A DNA stretch of 6,735 nt from an uncultured Clostridium sp. Its GTDB lineage: Bacteria > Bacillota > Clostridia > Lachnospirales > Lachnospiraceae. Below, piece by piece: positions 1-5,282 of the stretch. The notes under the pieces are model-generated. The model had not been told where the DNA came from and searched no databases. It saw nothing but the letters and a program-made list of their open reading frames with translations. Where the stretch lies: NCBI GenBank assembly GCA_958442925.1, contig CAUCIO010000123.1:1-6735 (forward strand). Direction: 5' to 3'. Positions within the stretch are counted from its first letter, which is position 1, and every line of letters starts with the position of its first letter. The translations under genes and the position numbers were made by a program.

Positions 1-60
1 CCTCTCCACTCAGTTAAACAGATATTGATAAAATTTATGAAATCTGCTTTTCGTAGAAAA

Positions 61-627
61 TTAGCGTTTTAATTTAAGTCCGTCCTTAAACGCTTCCCCA
101 ACTCTTTCTGTGACTTTATAATATCCGTGTGTATAAGGATCAAATGCAATCGCATTGACCAGCGACATATCAATCGTCTCACCGTTCATAACGCTTTCAT
201 CAGCCGTAATTCGAACAACCTTTCCAATCACACCGCATCCATAAGCATTCGTCTGATATTCAATAAATTCGCACTCCATGCAGATAGGAAATTCATTGAT
301 AACAGGAGCGTTGACAACCTCGGACTTTGTGGCTGTCATACCGCTGTTTTCAAATTTCTTATTTTCATGATTTCCTGATACTACGCCAAAATAATCTGCT
401 TCGACTACATGGGCTGCATCTGCAATGCTGACTGTAAACGCTTTTCGTTCCTTGATATTTTTAACAGTTTTGTGCGACTCAGTCAACTGAAGTGCCACAT
501 TGCCGCGAGCCTGCATCGTTCCCCAGGCCGCATTCATCACATTGACGCTTCCGTCTTCATTATACGTGGCAACCATCAATACCGGCATAGGAAAAATTCC
601 TTCTGTTTGTTTCAGTGTTTTTCTCAT
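61..627 (-). CDS. Flavin reductase-like (FMN-binding split-barrel) protein
   Basis: This predicted cytosolic protein of 188 residues resembles the flavin reductase-like/flavoredoxin family, whose members bind FMN in a split barrel and reduce flavins or pass electrons from NAD(P)H. Visible family features are the opening PMPVLMVAT strand (residues 13-21), the DGSVNVMNAAWG segment (25-36), the ESHKTVKNIKE helix start (50-60) and the HVVEADYFGVVSG segment (73-85) followed by a lysine-rich turn. A later stretch, APVINEFPICMECEF (107-121), is also typical. The reading frame stays open upstream to about 759, but I chose the ATG at 627. It has a GAGGG Shine-Dalgarno 7 bases ahead, and the family motifs begin a few residues after it; the upstream extension looks like translated intergenic DNA and would cover the promoters. 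It is divergent from the HxlR-type regulator, the usual arrangement for an oxidoreductase controlled by that regulator. The substrate is unknown. The family call is fairly firm; the exact reaction is not. Confidence 0.85.
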   Translation of the reverse strand: MRKTLKQTEGIFPMPVLMVATYNEDGSVNVMNAAWGTMQARGNVALQLTESHKTVKNIKERKAFTVSIADAAHVVEADYFGVVSGNHENKKFENSGMTATKSEVVNAPVINEFPICMECEFIEYQTNAYGCGVIGKVVRITADESVMNGETIDMSLVNAIAFDPYTHGYYKVTERVGEAFKDGLKLKR

Positions 628-634
628 ACGAAAT

Positions 635-639
635 CCCTC
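635..639 (-). promoter_or_regulatory. Ribosome binding site fixing the flavin reductase start
   Basis: On the minus strand GAGGG lies 7 bases before the ATG at 627. This favours that start over the longer open frame reaching 759, which would overlap both promoters and nearly reach the start of the divergent regulator gene. Confidence 0.7.
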
Positions 640-654
640 ACTTTTCAGTTTGTA

Positions 655-683
655 TTGACACGTTTTGTGCTCCTGCTTATAAT
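655..683 (+). promoter_or_regulatory. Consensus sigma-A promoter for the HxlR-type regulator
   Basis: TTGACA (655-660), a 17-base spacer and TATAAT (678-683) match the vegetative sigma factor consensus perfectly. Transcription would start near 690, leaving a leader of about 60 bases before the regulator start at 752. The candidate operator at 709-738 lies inside that leader. The acetyltransferase and the gene after it may be read from the same promoter, since I see no terminator between them. Confidence 0.8.
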
Positions 684-709
684 TATAAAAACTGCACGAA
701 AAATTACAA
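682..709 (-). promoter_or_regulatory. Probable sigma-A promoter for the flavin reductase gene
   Basis: On the minus strand, TTGTAA (709-704) is followed after 16 bases by TATAAT (687-682). The -10 box is perfect, the -35 box is imperfect and the spacing is slightly short. Its -10 box shares bases with the -10 box of the opposing promoter, so the two face each other and RNA polymerase probably cannot occupy both at once. The leader would be about 50 bases. Confidence 0.6.
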
Positions 710-738
710 GTACCATCTTTTTTGACAGGTACTATCTT
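709..738. promoter_or_regulatory. Candidate operator for the HxlR-type regulator
   Basis: GTACCATCTT (710-719) is repeated as GTACTATCTT (729-738), 9 of 10 bases identical and 19 bases apart, about two helical turns. Within this, AGTACC (709-714) and GGTACT (728-733) also form a perfect inverted repeat. The site touches the -35 box of the flavin reductase promoter and lies just downstream of the regulator's predicted transcription start. A bound dimer could therefore affect both genes. HxlR proteins are known to bind dyads in divergent promoter regions; that this particular site is used is inference. Confidence 0.5.
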
Positions 739-751
739 AGGAGAAAGTGTC

Positions 752-1087
752 ATGATCAAGCCTTATATTGAAAACGCAAATTTTGAAGATACAGGTTTCA
801 GCTACACCTTGTCCCTCATCTCAGGCAAACATAAAATGGTAATACTATATTGTCTGATGGAATTTGAAGTGGTTAGATTTAATGAGCTTCGAAGGTATCT
901 TAAAAAGATTTCTGATAAAACTCTTGCAGCAAATCTGAAAGAGCTGGAGAAGGATCAGCTCATTCTGCGCAAAGAATACCCCCAGATTCCCCCGAAAGTT
1001 GAGTACAGTTTGAGTGAACGAGGAAAATCACTTATGAAAGTGTTGGATCAGCTGTGTATTTGGGGAGAAAACAATCGCCCTAGGTAA
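752..1087 (+). CDS. HxlR-type winged-helix transcriptional regulator
   Basis: This is a small DNA-binding regulator of 111 residues, the usual length for the HxlR (DUF24) family, which acts as dimers and often senses reactive electrophiles, oxidants or formaldehyde. Recognisable landmarks are SLISGKHKMVIL (21-32; commonly GGKWK in relatives), RFNELRRYLKKIS (42-54, recognition helix region), LKELEKDQLILRKEY (62-76) and PPKVEYSLSERGKSL (80-94, the wing and the most characteristic signature), then a C-terminal dimer helix ending in W104. I chose the ATG at 752 because AGGAG (739-743) lies 8 bases before it; a TTG at 722 in the same frame is less likely. The only cysteines are C34 and C102. The N-terminal cysteine that thiol-sensing relatives such as YodB use is absent, so any sensing must work differently. 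It most likely controls the divergent flavin reductase gene and itself. Confidence 0.92.
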   Translation: MIKPYIENANFEDTGFSYTLSLISGKHKMVILYCLMEFEVVRFNELRRYLKKISDKTLAANLKELEKDQLILRKEYPQIPPKVEYSLSERGKSLMKVLDQLCIWGENNRPR

Positions 1088-1124
1088 TCAAAGCCAGTTA
1101 TAATAAAAAAGGAGAACTGCAACT

Positions 1125-1718
1125 ATGAATCCTCTTGAAATTATGAAACGCCCTGCCTCCTATGCCAGCGGCTATGAAAACACTCCCACTGAAGCAGGCA
1201 ATTATGCAAAGCAGCTTTGCTGGGAATATAACCAGACAGCTCCGAATGAGCAGGATAAACGTCGTTCCATTTTGCAAAAACTGCTGGGAACGTGCTCGCC
1301 GATGCTGGGGATCGAGCCAGACTTTCACTGCGATTACGGCTTCAATATCCACACACACGGCCTGGTAGTGATCAATTATAATTGTGTCATTTTGGACACT
1401 TCTCCAGTAAACATTGGCGCTGGCACATTCATTGCCCCAGGTGTATGTCTGGCCTGTTCGGGGCATTCTGTCGACCCACAACAGCGCAGTCAGGGCATCG
1501 GTACTTCGGCTCCCATCACATTAGAAGAAAATGTATGGATTGGCGCAAACGCAGCGATCTGTGGCGGAGTAACAATCGGCGCCGGTTCAGTCATTGGAGC
1601 AGGAAGCGTGGTAACACATGACATCCCGGCAGGAGTAGTTGCTGCCGGCGTACCCTGTAAAGTAATTCGCCCGATTACAGAAAATGATAAAATCGCACCA
1701 GAACATATTTTATTCTAG
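1125..1718 (+). CDS. Sugar O-acetyltransferase, maltose/galactoside acetyltransferase type
   Basis: This is a cytosolic acetyl-CoA-dependent O-acetyltransferase of the LacA/Maa/NodL group, which acetylates the hydroxyl of a sugar; the physiological acceptor is often unknown and may be a non-metabolised sugar. Its 197 residues are close to the family's usual length. The N-terminal maltose-acetyltransferase cap (about 4-56) includes the LCWEYNQTAP segment (31-40). From about 70 onward come the isoleucine/valine-rich hexapeptide repeats of a left-handed beta helix, for example VNIGAGTFIAPGV (95-107) and VWIGANAAICGGVTIGAGSVIGAGSVV (137-163; the family's CoA-binding end). H114 in SGHSVD aligns with the catalytic histidine (His115 of LacA). 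The ending GVPCKVIR (175-182) is also typical. AAGGAG (1109-1114) lies 10 bases before the ATG. It follows the regulator gene by 37 bases and precedes the next gene by 21, so the three may be one transcript. Confidence 0.95.
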   Translation: MNPLEIMKRPASYASGYENTPTEAGNYAKQLCWEYNQTAPNEQDKRRSILQKLLGTCSPMLGIEPDFHCDYGFNIHTHGLVVINYNCVILDTSPVNIGAGTFIAPGVCLACSGHSVDPQQRSQGIGTSAPITLEENVWIGANAAICGGVTIGAGSVIGAGSVVTHDIPAGVVAAGVPCKVIRPITENDKIAPEHILF

Positions 1719-1739
1719 CTTCTTCATGAGGTAACTTTG

Positions 1740-2840
1740 ATGGATAACATGTTTGATTCCGGCAAAATTAAATATACCGACGATTATCAAGATGTAATTA
1801 TGAACAAACCGGCTAAGCCTGTTTTCCCGGAATGGAAGGTTTATTTTGACGGCAGCTTCTGGGGACATCATGGCAGGGACCATGCTGGAAAAGAAATCCG
1901 AATCAATCAAGCATTTGACTGGGCCGGATACCACTGGATCATTCCTGCGGCATATTCCTGCGGACAAGGTCTGGTCATTGATTTCTGTATGCAGGTCAGC
2001 GCAGAGTCAATCCGGCGCTTTATGGAAAAATGGAATCTAAACCCGGATCACAATTCCTGTGACTGCTTTACGCCAGAACAGCAGATGCAACTGGAACTGG
2101 AAAATCCTCTGTGCCTGCATTTTTCACCTGATATCCAGGTAAATGGAAAAAACCTTTCCTGTGCCCACAGCTGTTCTATCTGCTTTAATCCCTGTCTTCC
2201 AGACAAAATCCACCAGGATCCAGAGGCAGAATGGGGCACTGACTACTATGGACTGGATCCGTCCTTTGGCTGGGTAATCTGCAGAAATGCCTTTTCCTGG
2301 ACAGGCAGCCGCCGTCCTGAAATCAAGACTCTTTCCCTTACCATGAAGCAACAGAGGGAACGGATTCCAGGACCTCATTTTACTGTCCATGCACCGGGAG
2401 ATTCCTTTCCCTTTTTTAACCCGGTCAGCCAGATGTCCCATACTCTGACTGTGCAGGATCTGAAGACACAGGAACTCCCTGAAAGCACATTCCACTCCGG
2501 CGCTTTTGCCCGCTTTCTCTATCCCAGGCACTGTACCGTCATGAGTTATACCATTTTTCCTGAACCGGCGGATCCCATTACAATTTTTGACTGTGCTGAA
2601 AGTGATAAGCCTAAGAAAATCGAGGAAGAGTCTGATTCCTTCCATCCTCTTGCCTGCAATGCCTGCTGCATTGGTATCATCGGCGGAGCAGACGGGCCTT
2701 CCTCCATCATCTGGGGAAGGGAGCATCCAGCGCACACTGCCTGTTCCGCTCTGCATTTCGAACCGGTTCAAAATGCTGTAGAGTGGCGGATTGTTTTCAA
2801 TGTACGGCAATTTCATGATGCCTCATTTTGTCTTTTATAA
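1740..2840 (+). CDS. Cys-rich protein of unknown function with a decarboxylase beta-subunit-like motif
   Basis: I do not recognise this 366-residue protein as a named family. There is no signal peptide and no hydrophobic stretch long enough for a membrane helix, so it should be cytosolic. It is rich in aromatics and has 17 cysteines, clustered at 107-109, 141-152 (four) and 306-310 (three), which suggests metal binding but matches no standard zinc or Fe-S pattern I can name. The N-terminal part contains WAGYHWIIPAAYSCGQGLVI (61-80) and DFCMQV followed by IRRFMEKW, which reads as a beta strand then a helix. Residues 311-323 read IGIIGGADGPSSI, nearly the IGIIGGADGPT signature of the membrane beta subunit of oxaloacetate/methylmalonyl-CoA decarboxylase Na+ pumps. 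Nothing else resembles that subunit, so automated annotation as a decarboxylase should be distrusted. I chose the ATG at 1740, with GAGGT 7 bases ahead; a TTG codon directly precedes it. Close spacing after the acetyltransferase suggests cotranscription. Confidence 0.8.
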   Translation: MDNMFDSGKIKYTDDYQDVIMNKPAKPVFPEWKVYFDGSFWGHHGRDHAGKEIRINQAFDWAGYHWIIPAAYSCGQGLVIDFCMQVSAESIRRFMEKWNLNPDHNSCDCFTPEQQMQLELENPLCLHFSPDIQVNGKNLSCAHSCSICFNPCLPDKIHQDPEAEWGTDYYGLDPSFGWVICRNAFSWTGSRRPEIKTLSLTMKQQRERIPGPHFTVHAPGDSFPFFNPVSQMSHTLTVQDLKTQELPESTFHSGAFARFLYPRHCTVMSYTIFPEPADPITIFDCAESDKPKKIEEESDSFHPLACNACCIGIIGGADGPSSIIWGREHPAHTACSALHFEPVQNAVEWRIVFNVRQFHDASFCLL

Positions 2841-2880
2841 AAAGACCGATTCTCCCTGGGGCGGCAGGCTGCTGCTGCCC
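2832..2880. terminator. Probable terminator region between convergent genes
   Basis: GGGCGGCAG (2859-2867) and CTGCTGCCC (2872-2880) can form a 9-pair stem with one G-U pair and a 4-base loop, right at the stop codon of the minus-strand gene. Read on the minus strand, a T-rich run (TCTTTTTATA) follows about 12 bases later, farther than in a textbook terminator. A second small AT-rich inverted repeat, GTCTTTT/AAAAGAC (2830-2846), overlaps the stop of the plus-strand gene. The location between converging genes supports termination; the imperfect T-tract spacing lowers confidence. Confidence 0.45.
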
Positions 2881-3338
2881 TAATAAAATCTGATATATTC
2901 TCCGTTAAAATTTCCCCACCAGGTCTCTGCCTTTGTCTCTTCTGCTGGCTGCTTTTCGTCTGTTTTAGCAAAATACATGGTGGAAAAAAGCATTCCTGTT
3001 TCATTGAGAACAGCCGCTGCCTTTAAAAGAACGTCATCCATGGGAAAAATCACCTGATCCCCCTTAGGAAATCCTGCTTTTTTCTCCCAGATTTTCAGGG
3101 CCTCTGTCTCGTCTTCTGTCAGGGCGGACTCGGCCTTTTTCCGCTCTTCCTCTTTTAAGGCGAACAGGTAAAAATCAAGAAAGCTGTTATCTGCTCCATA
3201 TGCTTCTCTCAGCTCTGAAAAATGGGCGAAGGCCTGGTTCCGATCCATCACTGCCATCTGATGTTCAAATGTTTCAAGTCCTTCCCGGATGCCCTCAAAA
3301 TAAATAAATCCTCTCTTTTTAAGCTCCTCCCCTGTCAT
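2880..3338 (-). CDS. Hypothetical protein downstream of spoIIIAC
   Basis: I do not recognise this 152-residue protein. It is hydrophilic and rich in Glu and Lys, with no signal peptide or membrane helix. The middle (about 55-90) looks helical and charged (KEEERKKAESALTEDETEAL). A more conserved-looking part follows with GDQVIFPMDDVLLKAAAVL (92-110) and LFSTMYFAK (117-125). A low-complexity Glu/Lys/Thr linker then leads to the aromatic tail TWWGNFNGEYIRFY (139-152). The start is well supported: GGGAGGG lies 8 bases before the ATG, and the gene begins 32 bases after the spoIIIAC stop, so it is probably cotranscribed with the sporulation genes. It occupies the place where spoIIIAD is normally found, but it is not SpoIIIAD, which is a hydrophobic membrane protein. 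Whether it works in sporulation is unknown; position is the only hint. Confidence 0.75.
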   Translation of the reverse strand: MTGEELKKRGFIYFEGIREGLETFEHQMAVMDRNQAFAHFSELREAYGADNSFLDFYLFALKEEERKKAESALTEDETEALKIWEKKAGFPKGDQVIFPMDDVLLKAAAVLNETGMLFSTMYFAKTDEKQPAEETKAETWWGNFNGEYIRFY

Positions 3339-3370
3339 CAGCTTTTCCCTCCCGTCTCTTCTGGTAAATA

Positions 3371-3565
3371 TTAAAGAGCAAACAGCTCCTTCATGGTTTC
3401 AAACAGCTCATAAATATACGGCACCATCCAGAACAGCACTAAAACCAGACCTGCCAGGCTTGTCAGGAATGCCTGCTCCTCTCTGCCGCTGTGTTTTAAC
3501 ACCTGGCAGATAACCGATACCAGAATCCCCACCGCTGCAATCCGAAATATCAGGCTGACTCCCAT
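3371..3565 (-). CDS. spoIIIAC: Stage III sporulation protein AC
   Basis: SpoIIIAC is a small two-helix membrane protein of the SpoIIIA-SpoIIQ channel that links mother cell and forespore and is needed for sigma-G activity after engulfment. The 64-residue product has the family's usual length and sequence: a first membrane segment about 4-22 (SLIFRIAAVGILVSVICQVL), a short polar loop with KHSGREEQAFLTSLAG (24-39), and a second segment about 36-52 ending in VPYIYELFETMKELF. The KHSGREEQA loop is strongly characteristic. A strong AGGGAGG Shine-Dalgarno lies 7 bases before the ATG. It follows spoIIIAB by 66 bases in the expected order. The next gene should be spoIIIAD but is not. Confidence 0.96.
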   Translation of the reverse strand: MGVSLIFRIAAVGILVSVICQVLKHSGREEQAFLTSLAGLVLVLFWMVPYIYELFETMKELFAL

Positions 3566-3631
3566 CCCTTTCCCTCCCTAACCTCTGTTTTGAGTGTTCT
3601 CTTCCTTCTGTCCACATGAACATTTTGCAGT

Positions 3632-4153
3632 TCAGATTAATATCACGGTCAGAAACAGGCCTGCCAGAACTCCGGCGCTGGTGTAAAGGCGGCTTTTCTG
3701 GGAAATTTCCTGATTCAGTCCTTCTATCTCCTGCTCCAGCTCTTCCAGATACAAAGCCAGGGTTCTTTCCTGCATTTCCCGATCCAGATATCCTAAATGC
3801 TCTCCAAATGCCAGCAGCTGCTCTCCTTCCTCTCCTGACAGCGGAGTCCGGGCCGCATAAGCGCCTGCCTCTTCCTGCAAAAAAAAAAAAAAATCTTCTC
3901 CCAGGCCTTTTAAAACTCGTTCTGCGACTGTTTCAAACAGCAGTCCCTCCTGGCCTCCGGCCCGCTTTCCTGCCTTCTGGAACCCCTCATGGAGCGGAAC
4001 GTTCCCATAGAGAATTTCTCCCCGCAGATGAATTACCATAACTTTGATTTTTTTCAAAATTCCCCGCCGTATGGAAAGTCTTGCCGCCATATCTGCGCCT
4101 ATTTTGCTGCAGGAAATAATGACAAATACAGCTCCCAGCAGTTTAAGGAACAT
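3632..4153 (-). CDS. spoIIIAB: Stage III sporulation protein AB
   Basis: SpoIIIAB is a mother-cell membrane protein of the SpoIIIA-SpoIIQ complex with distant similarity to the inner-membrane platform protein (GspF type) of type II secretion systems, and probably works with the ATPase SpoIIIAA. The 173-residue product has an N-terminal hydrophobic helix (about 2-19), a basic segment (RRGILKKIKVMVIHLRGEI, 29-47), the highly typical LLAFGEHLGYLDREMQE (113-129), a helical region with ELEQEIEGLNQEISQKSRLY (138-157), and a C-terminal membrane helix (158-173). I chose the ATG at 4153, which overlaps the spoIIIAA stop by 11 bases; a GTG at 4162 would sit only one base from the Shine-Dalgarno. Residues 88-91 are four phenylalanines read from a run of 15 T on the coding strand, a likely slippage site. 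The frame is intact on both sides, so the gene as given is functional-looking. Confidence 0.95.
   Translation of the reverse strand: MFLKLLGAVFVIISCSKIGADMAARLSIRRGILKKIKVMVIHLRGEILYGNVPLHEGFQKAGKRAGGQEGLLFETVAERVLKGLGEDFFFFLQEEAGAYAARTPLSGEEGEQLLAFGEHLGYLDREMQERTLALYLEELEQEIEGLNQEISQKSRLYTSAGVLAGLFLTVILI
3879..3893. repeat. 15-base mononucleotide run inside spoIIIAB
   Basis: Fifteen consecutive A on the plus strand (T in the coding sense) encode four Phe plus parts of neighbouring codons at residues 87-92 of SpoIIIAB. Such runs are prone to replication slippage and to sequencing length errors. At the present length the reading frame is correct through to the conserved C-terminus. Confidence 0.97.
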
Positions 4154-5135
4154 AGATCTCACATCCTTTATGGTCTGAAATCCGTTCTACTGTGCCAGGT
4201 CCCTTTCTGCCGCTCAAAAATACAAAGCGGCAAAAGATCTTCTCTCTGAACAGCTCACGAAACATGGGTTTTGAGGCAAGATCCTCCATGGAAGCTCCAT
4301 GGGCTGTGGCAATCAGGCTGCATCCGCAGCCTGATGCATACTGTAAGGCTTCTAAATCACCTTTTCCACCTATTTCATCTGCCGCTACAACTCTGGGAGA
4401 CATGGCCCGGATCAGCATCATCATCCCCTCTGCTTTGGGGCAGCCATCCAGTACATCGCTTCGTATTCCCACATCATTCTGGGGAATCCCCTGAAAGCAG
4501 GCTGCGATTTCTGATCGCTCATCCACAATTCCTACCGTTCTCCCCTCCATATATCCACAGCCATTTGAAATGTTCCTCACAATATCCCTCAAAAGAGTCG
4601 TTTTTCCACAGCAGGGAGGAGATACTAAAAGGGTAGAGAGCCATTCCTTCTGCCCTGCATCTGCCAGAAAGCGCATAATTCTGTCAGCGCATCCCTTTTT
4701 CTCGTGGGCAATGCGGATATTCAGCCCTGTAATTGGCTTGATCGTCCGAATTTCTCTGTGCTCCGATACAGCTCTTCCTATGACTCCGATTCTGTGGCCT
4801 CCGGCCACAGTGAGAAATCCCTGGCGAATCTGCTCCTCAAAGGCATACAGAGAATGGCGGACCGCGCACTCAACGGTCTGTTCAATCTCTCTCTGGGATA
4901 CAACGCAGGTTTGCCCATCTCTCTTCATCCACTCTGCATCTGATGAAACGGACAGGTTTCCTCCCTCTCCTACTGCATATTCCTGACCTTTTACAGTAAT
5001 AAACAACGGCTTTCCGCTTCTCAATCTCAGTTCCTGTACTTCTTCCCAGTCAGAAACAGCTTTCGACAGTATTTCTCTGAGCTGAGGAGGAAATATCTGT
5101 AACAGCTCTGCCTGTCCTGTCCTTATATCTGCCAT
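4143..5135 (-). CDS. spoIIIAA: Stage III sporulation protein AA, secretion-type ATPase
   Basis: SpoIIIAA is the cytoplasmic ATPase of the SpoIIIA-SpoIIQ channel, related to type II/IV secretion ATPases, and acts in the mother cell during engulfment. The 330-residue length fits the family. The N-terminal domain contains VQELRLRSGKPLFI (33-46), typical of the family, and QGFLTVAGGHRIGVIGRAV (105-123). The Walker A motif is SPPCCGKTT (172-180), a CC variant of the usual glycine-rich loop with the essential GKT intact. DERSEIAA (205-212) matches an acidic box of this ATPase group, and VVAADEIG (249-256) is the Walker B region, followed by ATAHG (276-280). GAGGGG lies about 9 bases before the ATG. 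It is the first gene of the spoIIIA group and overlaps spoIIIAB. A possible sigma-E promoter lies about 70 bases upstream, as expected for mother-cell expression. Confidence 0.97.
   Translation of the reverse strand: MADIRTGQAELLQIFPPQLREILSKAVSDWEEVQELRLRSGKPLFITVKGQEYAVGEGGNLSVSSDAEWMKRDGQTCVVSQREIEQTVECAVRHSLYAFEEQIRQGFLTVAGGHRIGVIGRAVSEHREIRTIKPITGLNIRIAHEKKGCADRIMRFLADAGQKEWLSTLLVSPPCCGKTTLLRDIVRNISNGCGYMEGRTVGIVDERSEIAACFQGIPQNDVGIRSDVLDGCPKAEGMMMLIRAMSPRVVAADEIGGKGDLEALQYASGCGCSLIATAHGASMEDLASKPMFRELFREKIFCRFVFLSGRKGPGTVERISDHKGCEIYVP
4164..4169 (-). promoter_or_regulatory. Ribosome binding site choosing the spoIIIAB start
   Basis: AAAGGA on the minus strand lies 10 bases before the ATG at 4153 but only one base before the in-frame GTG at 4162. 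This supports the ATG. The site is embedded in the last codons of spoIIIAA, which implies coupled translation. Confidence 0.6.
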
Positions 5136-5202
5136 CGCCTGCTGCCCCTCTTTCAGTTCTTTGGCTGCTGCCTTGCTTCATACACTATCATCATATACTT
5201 CA

Positions 5203-5230
5203 TATATATGCCGGGACAGGCAGATTATGA
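5203..5230 (-). promoter_or_regulatory. Candidate sigma-E promoter of spoIIIAA
   Basis: On the minus strand TCATAAT (5230-5224) is followed after 13 bases by CATATATA (5210-5203). The first agrees at 6 of 7 positions with the Bacillus sigma-E -35 consensus and the second begins with the CATA core of the -10 consensus CATACAMT. spoIIIA is a known sigma-E operon in Bacillus, so a site here is expected. The -10 fit is partial, and the AT-rich local composition makes chance matches easy. Confidence 0.4.
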
Positions 5231-5282
5231 TCGCGGCGTCCATTTTTTCAGGCCTTATCATTCAGTCCTATGTTTTCACTCG

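Noticed and set aside
19..46. Imperfect inverted repeat CAGAT...ATCTG after the flavin reductase gene as a terminator
   Set aside because: The stem has only five firm pairs, is AT-rich with internal mismatches, and is followed by only three T on the minus strand.
722..750. A second TTGACA on the plus strand as a promoter close to the regulator gene
   Set aside because: No acceptable -10 box follows at 16-18 bases; the perfect promoter at 655-683 explains the gene better. The TTG at 722 was likewise rejected as a start codon.
628..759. N-terminal extension of the flavin reductase frame by 44 residues
   Set aside because: It would cover both promoters and the operator candidate, has no Shine-Dalgarno, and lies before the first family motif. 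The ATG at 627 has a good ribosome binding site.
1099..1104. TATAAT between the regulator and the acetyltransferase as an internal promoter
   Set aside because: No -35 box or extended -10 element is visible at the proper distance, and the spacing of 37 bases fits cotranscription.
2124..2816. Long minus-strand open frame opposite the Cys-rich protein
   Set aside because: It is antisense to a gene with a good ribosome binding site and a sensible neighbour spacing, and its translation shows no domain or motif.
3616..4041. Plus-strand open frames opposite spoIIIAB and spoIIIAA
   Set aside because: They are antisense to firmly identified sporulation genes, and are proline/lysine-rich shadow translations without motifs.
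5178..5243. Recoded TGA joining a 21-codon frame to spoIIIAA
   Set aside because: SpoIIIAA is full length from its own start with a good Shine-Dalgarno, and nothing indicates selenocysteine insertion or an alternative code.
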